Source: Ruegeria lacuscaerulensis ITI-1157 (lineage in GTDB: Bacteria > Pseudomonadota > Alphaproteobacteria > Rhodobacterales > Rhodobacteraceae). From it: a stretch of 64,000 nt of DNA. The stretch is taken from NCBI GenBank assembly GCA_000161775.1, contig GG704596.1, positions 176,425-240,424 of the forward strand, in the 5' to 3' direction. The translations under genes and the position numbers were made by a program. Positions 29,646 through 39,197 of the stretch are shown piece by piece. The notes below the pieces were generated by a model, which saw nothing but the letters and a program-made list of their open reading frames with translations, ran no database searches and was not told the origin of the DNA. Each line of letters begins with the position of its first letter. The first letter of the stretch is position 1.

Positions 29646-29757
29646 GGGAGCGCCCTCCCCACATCACCCGGCAAATCCACCTAAGCGTGCATTTTTTCCA
29701 AGGCATTTCCGGCAGCGCGTGCTATAACGCCACCAACAAAAAAAGACCGGACAGGAC

Positions 29758-30465
29758 ATGAGCAGCAACCCCAAACTCGAGGACAACCTCCGCGCCGCGA
29801 TTCTGGCCAAACCGGACGCCGTTCTGGACGACAAGGACCTGATGCAGGCCCTGGTCGCGGCGAACGAACGCGCGCGCGGAGACAACATCATCGACCTGCG
29901 CGGAATCGCGATGCAGCGGCTCGAGGCGCGGCTGGATCGGCTGGAGGACACGCACCGCTCGGTCATCGCCGCCGCCTACGAGAACCTGGCCGGCACCAAC
30001 CAGGTACACCGCGCCATCCTGCGCCTTCTCGAACCGGCGGAGTTCGAGGATTTCCTGCGCACCCTGGGCACCGACGTCGCCGACATCCTGCGGGTCGACC
30101 GGATCACTCTGGTTCTGGAAACCACGGCCGCGCAACGCGATCCGGGCATCGCCAGACTGGACGGAATTCTGTCGGTGGCCGAACCCGGCTTCATCGACCG
30201 CTACCTGAGCCATGACCGGGGCGGCCCCGCCCGCGACGTCGTGCTGCGCGAGATTCGCCAGCCCAACCGATTGGTGCACGGTGATCAGGCCGGTGAACTG
30301 CAATCCGAAGCCTGCATGCTGCTGGATCTGGGCGAAGGCCGCCTGCCGGGCATGATCGTGATGGGCGCGCGTGACCCGCGGCATTTCTCTCCACAGTTGG
30401 GCACCGATCTGCTGGCGTTTTTCGCCGGCGTGTTCGAACGGTCGATGCGCCACTGGCTGTCATGA
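29758..30465 (+). CDS. DUF484 family protein
   Basis: A 235-residue soluble protein. The N-terminal third is helical with a coiled coil (NIIDLRGIAMQRLEARLDRLEDTHRSVIAAAYENL), and the rest is a GAF-like fold typical of DUF484 proteins. Its stop overlaps the xerC start by 4 bases. DUF484 genes are found upstream of xerC in many proteobacteria, which suggests a linked but undefined role in chromosome handling. No catalytic motif is visible. Confidence 0.88.
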   Translation: MSSNPKLEDNLRAAILAKPDAVLDDKDLMQALVAANERARGDNIIDLRGIAMQRLEARLDRLEDTHRSVIAAAYENLAGTNQVHRAILRLLEPAEFEDFLRTLGTDVADILRVDRITLVLETTAAQRDPGIARLDGILSVAEPGFIDRYLSHDRGGPARDVVLREIRQPNRLVHGDQAGELQSEACMLLDLGEGRLPGMIVMGARDPRHFSPQLGTDLLAFFAGVFERSMRHWLS

Positions 30466-31382
30466 GCCTGATCTCTCCGGCCTGCCGCGACGCGCTGCAA
30501 TTGTGGCTGGAGAGCCTCTCGGCGCTTGCCGGCCGGTCGGACAACACCACCAACGCCTATCGCCGGGATGTCACCGATTTCCTGGCCTTCATGACCCTGC
30601 ACCACAACGAACGTCAGGGGTTGGCCGCGCTGGAACGGATCAGTGTGACGGACATGCGGGCCTGGATGGCGCAACAGCGCGACTCCGGAGTGGGCGCACG
30701 ATCTCTGGCGCGCAAGCTGTCGGCGGTCAAAAGCTTCTATCGCTGGCTGGCCGAGCGCGAAGGCTTCGAACCCACCGCCGTTCTGTCCACCCGCGCGCCG
30801 AAGTTCACCAAAAAGCTGCCCCGCCCCCTGGCCGAAGACGCCGCCCGCGCCATGATCGAAACGGTCGAGTTGCAATCCAGTTCGGATTGGGTCGCGGCCC
30901 GCGACGTGGCCGTGGTGACCTTGCTCTATGGCTGCGGGCTGCGCATTTCCGAGGCTCTCTCGCTGACCGGTGCCGACGCCCCCCTGCCCGCGACGCTCAG
31001 GATCGTCGGCAAGGGCGACAAAGAGCGAATCGTTCCGGTCATCCCGGCCGCACGGCAGGCGGTGGACCGGTATCTGGAGTTGTGCCCGCACCCGCAAGGC
31101 GCGACGGAGCCTCTGTTCCGGGGCGTGCGCGGCAAGGCCCTCAATCCTAAGGCAATCCAAAGCGTCATGGCAAAGGCGCGCATGCAACTGGGCCTGCCGG
31201 CAACGGCCACGCCCCATGCCATGCGCCACAGCTTTGCCACGCACCTTCTGTCGGCCGGCGGCGACCTGCGCGCCATTCAGGAACTGCTGGGCCACGCGTC
31301 TCTGTCCACCACGCAGGCCTACACCGCCGTTGACACCGCGCGGCTGATGGAGGTCTACAACCGCACCCATCCCAAGGCCTGA
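30462..31382 (+). CDS. xerC: Tyrosine recombinase XerC
   Basis: A 306-residue site-specific recombinase. The core-binding domain covers about 1-110 and the catalytic domain 115-306 with R161, K184, H252, R255, H278 and nucleophile Y287 (HAMRHSFATH, LLGHASLSTTQAYT). With XerD it resolves chromosome dimers at dif during division. The DUF484 neighbour supports XerC rather than XerD or an integrase. No attachment site or mobile cargo lies beside it. Confidence 0.92.
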   Translation: MSLISPACRDALQLWLESLSALAGRSDNTTNAYRRDVTDFLAFMTLHHNERQGLAALERISVTDMRAWMAQQRDSGVGARSLARKLSAVKSFYRWLAEREGFEPTAVLSTRAPKFTKKLPRPLAEDAARAMIETVELQSSSDWVAARDVAVVTLLYGCGLRISEALSLTGADAPLPATLRIVGKGDKERIVPVIPAARQAVDRYLELCPHPQGATEPLFRGVRGKALNPKAIQSVMAKARMQLGLPATATPHAMRHSFATHLLSAGGDLRAIQELLGHASLSTTQAYTAVDTARLMEVYNRTHPKA

Positions 31383-31461
31383 ACGCAACGGAATCGCCAC
31401 GACCGCCCGTGCGGACCGTTCGGGTCGGGATTTTGCTTTGCATCTTGGACGCGCATCGTAC

Positions 31462-32169
31462 ATGACACGAGCCATGACACTCAGATTCAAAGCCCTAGCC
31501 GTTCATTTGTTCACCGCGACCGGAGCCGTATTTGCGATGCTGGCCATGCTGGCCGCGGTCGAGGAAAAATGGAGCCTGATGTTTCTGTGGCTTGTCGTGT
31601 CCTTCGTGGTCGACGGAATCGACGGCCCTCTGGCGCGGCACTACCACGTCAAGAAAAACGCGCCCGAGTTCGACGGGGTACTGCTGGACCTGATCATCGA
31701 TTATCTGACCTACGTGTTCATTCCGGCCTATGCGCTGTTCAAATCCGGATTGATGGATGGCTGGACCGGTTGGTTCGCAATCATCGTCATCACCTTCGCC
31801 AGCGCGATGTACTTCGCTGACACACGGATGAAGACCAAGGACAATTCCTTTTCCGGGTTTCCCGGCTGCTGGAACATGGTCGTGGTGGTGATCTTTGCGC
31901 TGAAGCCCGATTTCTGGTTCAGCCTCGTCCTTGTGGCGCTGCTGGCCGTTGCAATGTTCCTGCCGCTGAAATTCATCCACCCCGTGCGCACCGAACGCTG
32001 GCGCAACCTGTCCCTGCCCATGGCCTTAGCCTGGACGTTTTTCGCCGGATGGGCTGCTTGGGTCGATTTCCACCCGCAAAGCTGGGCGCATTGGGGCCTT
32101 ATCGTCACCAGCCTGTATCTGGTGTTCGCCGGCATTGCCCAGCAACTGATCCCGCAAAATACCGCATGA
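31462..32169 (+). CDS. pcs: Phosphatidylcholine synthase Pcs
   Basis: A 235-residue inner-membrane CDP-alcohol phosphatidyltransferase with about eight hydrophobic segments. The catalytic signature reads DGIDGPLARHYHVKKNAPEF followed by DGVLLDLIIDY, the DG-x2-AR-x8-G-x3-D-x3-D pattern with a slightly longer spacer that is typical of Pcs. It condenses choline with CDP-diacylglycerol in one step, an alphaproteobacterial route to phosphatidylcholine. ATG codons at 31462 and 31474 are both possible, and the frame also opens at a TTG at 31438. A short GC hairpin (32170-32189) follows the stop. Confidence 0.9.
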   Translation: MTRAMTLRFKALAVHLFTATGAVFAMLAMLAAVEEKWSLMFLWLVVSFVVDGIDGPLARHYHVKKNAPEFDGVLLDLIIDYLTYVFIPAYALFKSGLMDGWTGWFAIIVITFASAMYFADTRMKTKDNSFSGFPGCWNMVVVVIFALKPDFWFSLVLVALLAVAMFLPLKFIHPVRTERWRNLSLPMALAWTFFAGWAAWVDFHPQSWAHWGLIVTSLYLVFAGIAQQLIPQNTA

Positions 32170-32196
32170 CCCCACCGCGCAGGGCGGGGCCGAAGC

Positions 32197-32664
32197 TCAA
32201 AGAATTTCCTGGATCTCGAACTCGGTTCCGTTGTGGGTGAACACGTCGCCCTTCTGCAAACCGGCCATTGCCAGGTAGATCGGGCTTTGGGGCGAAATCC
32301 CCATATAGGTGTCGCCGTCAACGTCAAAGCGCGTGGTCGAGACGCAGACCACGAAATGCCGGTCATTCAGCTTGACCACCGCGCCCGGCTCGACGGTTTC
32401 CTTCGGACCGAAATCGGTGTTTTCGATCACGTCGATTTTGGCATGATGCGCATGCACCGGCCCGTCGAAAGCCGCCGCCAAATCGGCGCTCTCGCGCGAG
32501 GCGGCGATGTCGTCCTTGTCATGCACCTCGCGATCGTCCAGCTGCGACTCTTTCAAAAAGGCCTCGTGATGGGCCTGCGCGGCTTCAAGCTCCTGGGCTT
32601 CCAGGGCCATCAGGCGGTCGATGATGGCTTTCTTGCGGGCGGCCGGGTCTTTCTGAGCGGTCAT
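32197..32664 (-). CDS. Gre-factor-like protein (GreA/GreB C-domain fold)
   Basis: A 155-residue protein. The last 70 residues (VEPGAVVKLNDRHFVVC...YMGISPQSPIYLAMAGLQKGDVFTHNGTEFEIQEI) follow the GreA/GreB C-terminal pattern, in which SPxxxALxGxxxGD is diagnostic; here it is SPIYLAMAGLQKGD. The N-terminal part is a predicted helical hairpin (ALEAQELEAAQAHHEAFLKESQ) with an acidic turn (DDREVHDKDD), like a Gre coiled coil that enters the RNA polymerase secondary channel. It is unlikely to be standard GreA. A polymerase-binding role is inferred. Confidence 0.7.
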   Translation of the reverse strand: MTAQKDPAARKKAIIDRLMALEAQELEAAQAHHEAFLKESQLDDREVHDKDDIAASRESADLAAAFDGPVHAHHAKIDVIENTDFGPKETVEPGAVVKLNDRHFVVCVSTTRFDVDGDTYMGISPQSPIYLAMAGLQKGDVFTHNGTEFEIQEIL

Positions 32665-32740
32665 GCAATGCGGTCCTTCACTTTCGGGTTCCGTCTCAGG
32701 TTGGGACGCTTTTCGGGGGAATGCAACTGTATTCCGGTGG

Positions 32741-33196
32741 TCAGATCAGCAGGCTCGCGGCGCCTTCGTGGCGCAACAGGGCCACCTTGCTTTCGATCCC
32801 GCCCTGGCCGGAAAACCCGCCCAATCCATTTGCCGCCAAGACCCGGTGGCAGGGGATGATCACCGGAATCGGGTTGGCCCCGCAGGCCTGCCCCACGGCC
32901 TGCGCGGGATGCCGCAGTTCATGCGCAATGTCGCCATAGGTGCGGGTTTCGCCGAAGGGAATTGCAGACATCGCCGCACAGACCGCGCGCTGAAATTCGG
33001 ACCCGCTGACCCGCAGCGGCAGGTCGAACCGTTGCAGTCGGCCTTCGGCATAGGCCCTCAATTGCGAGGCGGCTTCTGAAAGCAGCGGAGTCGTATCGCC
33101 CTCCGTTTGGCCGCCCCAAGCCAGCCGAGTGATGGCGCCGCCTTCTTCCTCGACCCCGAGGCATCCGAACTGGGTTTCAACCGCAATCATCGGCAT
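32741..33196 (-). CDS. Methylated-DNA--protein-cysteine methyltransferase (Ogt type)
   Basis: A 151-residue DNA repair protein. The acceptor cysteine is C116 in IIPCHRV, preceded by the helix-turn-helix region (FGETRTYGDIAHELRHPAQAVGQACGANPIP). It removes alkyl groups from O6 of guanine in a suicide reaction. It has no Ada-type regulatory domain. It lies downstream of the ileS terminator and 76 bases before the Gre-like gene start, on the same strand. Confidence 0.93.
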   Translation of the reverse strand: MPMIAVETQFGCLGVEEEGGAITRLAWGGQTEGDTTPLLSEAASQLRAYAEGRLQRFDLPLRVSGSEFQRAVCAAMSAIPFGETRTYGDIAHELRHPAQAVGQACGANPIPVIIPCHRVLAANGLGGFSGQGGIESKVALLRHEGAASLLI

Positions 33197-33239
33197 GGCT
33201 GCAGGGTTTCAGATCGGCACGCCGCCCGCAAGCCGCAAA

Positions 33240-33267
33240 AAAGCCCCCGCGCTATGGCGGGGGCTTT
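33240..33267 (-). terminator. Intrinsic terminator after ileS
   Basis: An 11-base perfect stem (AAAGCCCCCGC / GCGGGGGCTTT) with a 6-base loop; on the minus strand it is followed by a run of six T. It ends the ileS transcript 11 bases after the stop codon. Confidence 0.93.
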
Positions 33268-33278
33268 CGGGGGTACGT

Positions 33279-36197
33279 TCAGCTCAGGGCCGTATCGCAT
33301 CGGCCGCAGACGCCAGGATGCGCGTGGCGCCCCACATCGGGCAGGATCTTCCAGCAGCGCTGGCACTTGGCCCCTTCGGCCTTTTCGAACACGACACCGA
33401 CGCCCTCTACCTCGGGCAGGCGGAACGCCTCGGCCGGGGCCGGGTCGGCGGTGACGGTGAGGCCCGAGGTGATGCACAGGTCATCCACGTCGAAGGTCGC
33501 CAGCAGGTCGCGGGTTTCCGCATCCTCGACATGCACGATCGGCGCGGCTTCGAGGCTGGAGCCGATGACCTTGTCGCGGCGCTGCACTTCCAGCGCGGCG
33601 GTCACCACACGGCGCACACGGCGGATCTTGGCCATGTTCGCCTCGAGCTCGGCATCGCGCCAATCGGCAGGCGTGTCGGGGAAGTCGACCAGATGCACCG
33701 AGCTGTCCTCGCCCGGGAACCGCTCGAGCCAGACCTCTTCCATCGTAAAGGGCAGGATCGGCGCCAGCCAGGTGGTCAGGCGATGGTACAGGATGTCCAG
33801 CACCGTGCGCGCGGCCCGGCGGCGCGGGGTGTCGCCATCGCAATACAGCGCGTCCTTGCGCACGTCGAAATAGAAGGCCGACAGGTCAACGGTGGCAAAG
33901 TTGAACACTGCGCTGAACACGCCCTGGAAGTCGAACGCGGCATAGCCCTTGCGGACCTGCTCGTCCAACTCGGCCAGGCGGCTGAGCACCCAGCGTTCCA
34001 GACGCGGCATCTCGGCCGGGTCGATCCGGTCGGCCTCGGTGAAGTCGGCCAGCGAGCCCAGCATGAAGCGCATCGTGTTGCGCAGCCGGCGATAGCTGTC
34101 GGCGACCCCTTTCAGGATTTCCGGCCCGATCCGCTGGTCGGCGGTATAGTCGGTCTGGGCCACCCACAGACGCAGGATGTCGGCACCGTATTGCCTGATG
34201 ACCTCTTCCGGTACGATGGTATTGCCGAGCGATTTGGACATCTTGTTGCCCTTCTCGTCCAGCGTGAAGCCATGCGTGACCACGTTTCGATACGGCGCGC
34301 GGCCGATCGTGCCGCAGGCCTGCAACATCGAGGAATGGAACCATCCGCGGTGCTGGTCGGTGCCTTCCATGTAGACATCGGCGATGCCGTCGGGCGCGCC
34401 ATCCTCGCGGTCGCGCAGCACGAACGCATGGGTCGAGCCCGAATCGAACCATACGTCCAGAACGTCGAACACCTGGTCATAGTCGTCGGGGTTCACGATG
34501 CCGTCCAGCACCTGCTGTTTGAACCCGTCAGTGTACCAGACATCGGCGCCGTGCTCTTCGAACGCGGCCTTGATGCGGGCGTTCACTTCCGCGTTGCGCA
34601 GCAGATAGTCCGGGTCGGTGGGCAGAGCGCCCTTCTTGGTGAAGCAGGTGAGCGGCACGCCCCAGGCGCGCTGGCGCGACAGAACCCAGTCGGGGCGTGC
34701 CTCGATCATCGAATACAGGCGGTTGCGGCCCGATGGCGGCGTCCATTTCACCAGCTCGTCGATCGAGCGCAGGGCGCGTTCGCGGATGGAGTCGCCCATC
34801 TGGTTCATGCCGTCGTCCAGCTTGCGGTCGACGGACACGAACCATTGCGGCGTGTTGCGATAGATGATCGGCGCCTTCGACCGCCACGAATGCGGATAGC
34901 TGTGCTTGATCTTGCCGCGCGCCAGCAGCCCGCCGACCTCGGCCAGCTTGTCGATCACGGCCTTGTTCGCGTCGCCCTCGCCGCCCTTGCGCGACAGGAT
35001 GTATTTGCCGCCGAAGAACGGCATGTCAGCGCGGAAGCTGCCGTCGTCCATCACGTTGTAGGTGATGACCTGCTCGAGCATGCCCAGATCGCGGTACAGC
35101 TCGAACTCCTCCATCCCGTGCGAGGGCGCGCAATGGACGAAACCGGTGCCTTCGGTATCGGTCACGAAATCGGCCGCGCGGAAATCGCGGATGTCGTCCC
35201 ATTCGCCGTTGGAGCCTTCGGCCCCCGCCAGCGGGTGCTGCAGCTGGATCTTGGCCAGATCGTCCTGCGTGACGTCACACAGGCGGCGGTACATGGTGTC
35301 GTCCAGCCGCGCGCGCGCGAACACGTCGGCGGCCAGGTTGTCGGCCAGCAGGTACCGGTCACCGATCCGGGCCCAGCATTCCTCGGGGCGGCCGGTCACT
35401 TCGTACAGCCCGTACGAGATGTCCTTGCCGTATACCACGGCCTTGTTCGACGGCATGGTCCAGGGCGTCGTGGTCCAGATCACCACATAGGCGTTGTCCA
35501 GCGTGGCGTCACCGGTGTTCACCACCTTGAACTTCACCCAGATGGTGAAGCTTTCCTTGTCGTGATACTCGACCTCGGCCTCGGCCAGGGCAGTCTTCTC
35601 GATCGGCGACCACATCACCGGTTTCGAGCCCTGATACAGCGTGCCGTTCATCAGGAACTTCATGAACTCGTCCGCGATCACCGCCTCGGCGTGATAGTCC
35701 ATGGTGACGTAGGGATCGGCCCAGTTGCCGGTGATGCCCAGGCGCTTGAACTCCTCGCGCTGGATATCGATCCAACCTTCGGCGAACTTGCGGCATTCCT
35801 GGCGGAAGTCGATGACCGGAACCTCGTCCTTGTTCTTGCCCTTCTTGCGGTACTGTTCCTCGATCTTCCATTCGATCGGCAGGCCGTGACAGTCCCAGCC
35901 GGGCACATAGCGCGCGTCGAAGCCCATCATCTGGTGGCTGCGCACGATCATGTCCTTGATCGTCTTGTTCAGCGCGTGGCCGATATGCAGGTGCCCGTTG
36001 GCATAGGGCGGGCCGTCATGCAGGATGAACGGCTTGCGCCCCGGCTTTTCGCGCAGGCGGTCATAGACGCCGATCTTTTCCCAGCGGTCCAGCCATGCGG
36101 GCTCGCGCTTGGGCAGGCCGGCGCGCATGGGGAATTCGGTTCGGGGCAGGTTCAGCGTGTCTTTGTAGTCGGGTGTCTGGGTCGTGTCGGCGCACAT
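33279..36197 (-). CDS. ileS: Isoleucyl-tRNA synthetase
   Basis: A 972-residue class I synthetase that charges tRNA(Ile). The HIGH motif reads GHLHIGHAL, the KMSKS loop is intact (GNKMSKSLGN), the editing domain lies between, and a C-terminal zinc finger is formed by CQRCWK and CGRCD. It is the bacterial (mupirocin-sensitive type) architecture. No T-box is visible in the 166-base upstream spacer. A very long open frame on the other strand across this gene is a codon-bias shadow. Confidence 0.97.
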   Translation of the reverse strand: MCADTTQTPDYKDTLNLPRTEFPMRAGLPKREPAWLDRWEKIGVYDRLREKPGRKPFILHDGPPYANGHLHIGHALNKTIKDMIVRSHQMMGFDARYVPGWDCHGLPIEWKIEEQYRKKGKNKDEVPVIDFRQECRKFAEGWIDIQREEFKRLGITGNWADPYVTMDYHAEAVIADEFMKFLMNGTLYQGSKPVMWSPIEKTALAEAEVEYHDKESFTIWVKFKVVNTGDATLDNAYVVIWTTTPWTMPSNKAVVYGKDISYGLYEVTGRPEECWARIGDRYLLADNLAADVFARARLDDTMYRRLCDVTQDDLAKIQLQHPLAGAEGSNGEWDDIRDFRAADFVTDTEGTGFVHCAPSHGMEEFELYRDLGMLEQVITYNVMDDGSFRADMPFFGGKYILSRKGGEGDANKAVIDKLAEVGGLLARGKIKHSYPHSWRSKAPIIYRNTPQWFVSVDRKLDDGMNQMGDSIRERALRSIDELVKWTPPSGRNRLYSMIEARPDWVLSRQRAWGVPLTCFTKKGALPTDPDYLLRNAEVNARIKAAFEEHGADVWYTDGFKQQVLDGIVNPDDYDQVFDVLDVWFDSGSTHAFVLRDREDGAPDGIADVYMEGTDQHRGWFHSSMLQACGTIGRAPYRNVVTHGFTLDEKGNKMSKSLGNTIVPEEVIRQYGADILRLWVAQTDYTADQRIGPEILKGVADSYRRLRNTMRFMLGSLADFTEADRIDPAEMPRLERWVLSRLAELDEQVRKGYAAFDFQGVFSAVFNFATVDLSAFYFDVRKDALYCDGDTPRRRAARTVLDILYHRLTTWLAPILPFTMEEVWLERFPGEDSSVHLVDFPDTPADWRDAELEANMAKIRRVRRVVTAALEVQRRDKVIGSSLEAAPIVHVEDAETRDLLATFDVDDLCITSGLTVTADPAPAEAFRLPEVEGVGVVFEKAEGAKCQRCWKILPDVGRHAHPGVCGRCDTALS

Positions 36198-36363
36198 GGA
36201 GAGGCGTCCCTTGGATGATCTTGGCGTGTTTGGATCGAAGCGGTCGGTGCGATGAACTCAAGCACCTTTGCCCGGGGTCTCGGAAACTCAGAGCGCCGGG
36301 GAAATAATTCGAATGATAATGGCCAGAACGTCTTGCATGGCCGGGCTTATAGGCCGGTTGCGC

Positions 36364-39090
36364 CTATTGGTCCACATCTTCCGGCCCCTGCGGCGAATGG
36401 CGCAGCTTGGCCCAGCGGTTCAGCCATGCCAGACCCGCCAGCGCCAGCCCCAAGGCTAGCAACGAAAACACCCGGATCAGACCGCCCAGGCCCGAGATGT
36501 CGATCAGGAAAACCTTGGCCACCGCCAACCCGATCACCGCCAGCCCGGCCTTGCGCATCAGATCCGACCGACGCGCCAGCGACTGATAGAACAGCGCCGC
36601 GCCGATCACCAGCAGGGCCAGCGTGTAGGTATAAAGCTCGGGCTGGGACACGCCGTTGCCTTCATACATGCCTGCCGCGCCCTGCCAGAAATGCCGGATG
36701 GTCAGGCCCAGCCACAAGGCGCCCAGCGCAATGGACACCCCATGGCAGGCCAGCCGCAACTGCGCCGGCATCGTGGGGGTCCGCCACGCGGACAGGCCGA
36801 TGACGAGGGCCGGCAGCAGATAGGCAATGGCCAGCGTGTTCACGACCGGCGGCCCCAGAACCGGCTCGGCCACCGCCCGCAGCACAGGGTTGGCCGAAAC
36901 CACCGCCAGCCCCAGCCACACCAAACCTTGCAAGGCAAAGAACGCGGCCAGCGCGACCCGCACCCAGTTCAACCGTCCGCCCAGCGCAAACCGCTGCACC
37001 TGCGCGAAGGCCAGCAGCAGCCAGATGACCGCCATCAGCCCCAGCCCCCAATGGCTGTCCTGGGCCCCGGCCTGTCCCAGCCCCTCCAACCAGCGCATCA
37101 GCAGCAGAGACACCAGAACGCCGCCCGTCGCCCAGGCCGCGCTGTCCAGCATGACCTTGGCAACCGGCCGGTCCAACGGGCGCAGCATCCACCATGCGGC
37201 GACGTAACCCGCAACCGCAGTTCCATAGACCAGAGCCATTTCCGCAACCGGCGCATCCAGCGCCCAGCCCAGACCCGGGTTCAGGATCAGCCGGAACGTG
37301 ACGGTGGCAACGCCGGCCCAGATGAACCAGCTCATCGGCGGCAGGGTGAACCGCCGGTCCAGCGCCGCCGCCGCGATGATCGTGACCACGAATGCGATGG
37401 TCAGCGCCGCCGAGCTGAGCACGATCACGCAGCCGAAAGTCAGGCAGGACAAGGCCGACAGCGTGGCCAGAGCCGGACGCATCCGGGCCGCGCCATCCAC
37501 ACGCGCAAAGCGCTCGGCCAGGACCACCATCAGCGCCGCAAGCGCGACCGCATGCAGGGCCCAGGGGTAGGCTCCGATCACGCTGGCCGGGCGCCAGCCA
37601 AGCTCAAGCGCGATGGCCAGCGCCGGGGCGTACAGCGCGGCGGCACCGGCCCAGACCAGCGGGTACCGTCCACCCAGAAACGACCGCCATGCCGCCAGAA
37701 GCGATACCACCGCGCCCAGCGCAACCAGCAAGGTCAAGGCCAACGGAAAAGCCGCCTCGGGCGTTTCGGAATAGGTCTGCCAGAACCCACGCGCCACCGC
37801 GCCGCCTTCAAACCCGTGCGTGAACACGAAACCACCCAGCCCAAGGGCAGGCAGCGCGGTCATGTCCTGCAGGGCCGGCGCGTCCTTGGCCCAGATCAGC
37901 AGAGCGAACGTCAGCCCCGCCAGCAGGATCACTCCCAGCCAGAACTCACCGCTCGTATCCGCCCATTGCAGTGCCAGAATGGCCGAGCTTGCCAGCACCG
38001 CCCCAAAGGCCAGGCGCGTCGGAAATTCGGGCCACGGACCGCTGGCTTTTCTGACAAGGATTTCGCTGAACATCGCGCCGTCGTGATCGGGCCAGACCCG
38101 GCGCACGGGAATGGCAATGGCGATCACGGCAACGGCGGCCACGTAGACGAGGAAAGCCGGTTCCGTGATCGGCGAACCCGTCACCAGCAAAAGGCCCGCC
38201 AAATAGGCGCCCACCAACGACAGCACCGAAACCCAGGCCCAGCGCCGCACCGTGTCGATCCCAAGCCCAAGCCCGGTGATCACGAAGAAATATCCATACA
38301 GCCAGGACGGGTCGGCCGACTCTCCACCCACGACGAAAGGTGCAGCAAAGGCTCCGATCAACCCGATCGCCGCCAGCAGCGGGCCGTGGAACCAGCCCAG
38401 AACCAGCCCGACAAGGGCGATGACGATCATGCCCGCCAAGGCCGCCTCGGGGCCGATCAAGTCATAGAGCTGGCGCGCCGCCAGAACGCCGCCGAACAAC
38501 GTGACCAGCCCCGCGCCCGAAAACACCGAAGGTAGGTAGGCGGTGGCCGACGACTCGTCATCGCCGTATCGGCGCCGCACAACTTCGCCAGCCACGATCA
38601 GCAGCGCGCCGAAGCCCAGGGCCGCCAACACGCGCGCGGTTGGCGGCAGCAACCCGTTCTCGACCCCGTATTGCACCAGAAAAATCCCCGCCAGCGCCAG
38701 CGACAGGGCGGATACGGCATAGAACCAGTTCTCGCGCAGCCACGCGCTCAGATCGTCGAACCGCTCGGCGCGGAACACCACTGCGGCCGGAGGCGAAGCA
38801 CTCTCCGCCACAGTAACCGGCTTTTCAGGCTCGGGCTGTTGGTCCGGTGAGGGTGGGCTTGCCTGTTTCGGCGGCCCCCAAGGGGCCGGTCGGGGTTTTG
38901 GCGTCGACACCTCTGCTGGCGCGGGCGGCGTCTGCACGGGCCGTGCCATGTCGGGTCGCGGCTCGACACCCAACCTGTTCTCCAACTGCTCGACCCGCCG
39001 CCGCAGTCGGGCATGGCCGACCAGCAAAACGACAATTGATACCGGCATCGCCAGAATGGCCAGGCCAACAAGGACAAGCAGAGATTCCAA
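36364..39090 (-). CDS. Large DUF2339 polytopic membrane protein
   Basis: A 908-residue protein. An N-terminal helix and short coiled coil (HARLRRRVEQLENRLG) are followed by a Pro-rich cytoplasmic linker (about 50-100) and then more than 20 hydrophobic helices to the end, the layout of DUF2339 proteins. Function is unknown in the family. The start is read as TTG at 39090 because GGAGG is exactly placed 6 bases upstream; the frame extends 10 more residues to 39120 without a site. Its stop lies in the ileS upstream region on the same strand. Confidence 0.85.
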   Translation of the reverse strand: MESLLVLVGLAILAMPVSIVVLLVGHARLRRRVEQLENRLGVEPRPDMARPVQTPPAPAEVSTPKPRPAPWGPPKQASPPSPDQQPEPEKPVTVAESASPPAAVVFRAERFDDLSAWLRENWFYAVSALSLALAGIFLVQYGVENGLLPPTARVLAALGFGALLIVAGEVVRRRYGDDESSATAYLPSVFSGAGLVTLFGGVLAARQLYDLIGPEAALAGMIVIALVGLVLGWFHGPLLAAIGLIGAFAAPFVVGGESADPSWLYGYFFVITGLGLGIDTVRRWAWVSVLSLVGAYLAGLLLVTGSPITEPAFLVYVAAVAVIAIAIPVRRVWPDHDGAMFSEILVRKASGPWPEFPTRLAFGAVLASSAILALQWADTSGEFWLGVILLAGLTFALLIWAKDAPALQDMTALPALGLGGFVFTHGFEGGAVARGFWQTYSETPEAAFPLALTLLVALGAVVSLLAAWRSFLGGRYPLVWAGAAALYAPALAIALELGWRPASVIGAYPWALHAVALAALMVVLAERFARVDGAARMRPALATLSALSCLTFGCVIVLSSAALTIAFVVTIIAAAALDRRFTLPPMSWFIWAGVATVTFRLILNPGLGWALDAPVAEMALVYGTAVAGYVAAWWMLRPLDRPVAKVMLDSAAWATGGVLVSLLLMRWLEGLGQAGAQDSHWGLGLMAVIWLLLAFAQVQRFALGGRLNWVRVALAAFFALQGLVWLGLAVVSANPVLRAVAEPVLGPPVVNTLAIAYLLPALVIGLSAWRTPTMPAQLRLACHGVSIALGALWLGLTIRHFWQGAAGMYEGNGVSQPELYTYTLALLVIGAALFYQSLARRSDLMRKAGLAVIGLAVAKVFLIDISGLGGLIRVFSLLALGLALAGLAWLNRWAKLRHSPQGPEDVDQ

Positions 39091-39197
39091 ATCGCACCTC
39101 CGGGCAAATCTGCATTTCACGCTACCCTGTACAGGCGCGGTAAGACAGTCTGGAAATCCCGAATGGTTTCAGCCTGTTGCGATCTGGCGCCAGTGAT

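Noticed and set aside
30462-31382. Tyrosine recombinase as a possible integrase of a genomic island
   Set aside because: Its length, DUF484 partner and surroundings fit housekeeping XerC; there is no tRNA, direct repeat or cargo beside it.
33129-36218. Very long open frame (1029 codons) on the plus strand across ileS
   Set aside because: It is the codon-bias shadow of ileS; the predicted protein is His/Gln/Arg-rich without domains, while the minus strand gives a perfect isoleucyl-tRNA synthetase.
36198-36363. Possible T-box riboswitch before ileS
   Set aside because: The 166-base spacer lacks the T-box consensus and a terminator/antiterminator pair; alphaproteobacteria do not normally use T-boxes.
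36691-38535. Long plus-strand open frame opposite the DUF2339 gene
   Set aside because: Very Arg/Gln/Pro-rich, low-complexity translation, fully inside a well-supported membrane-protein gene.
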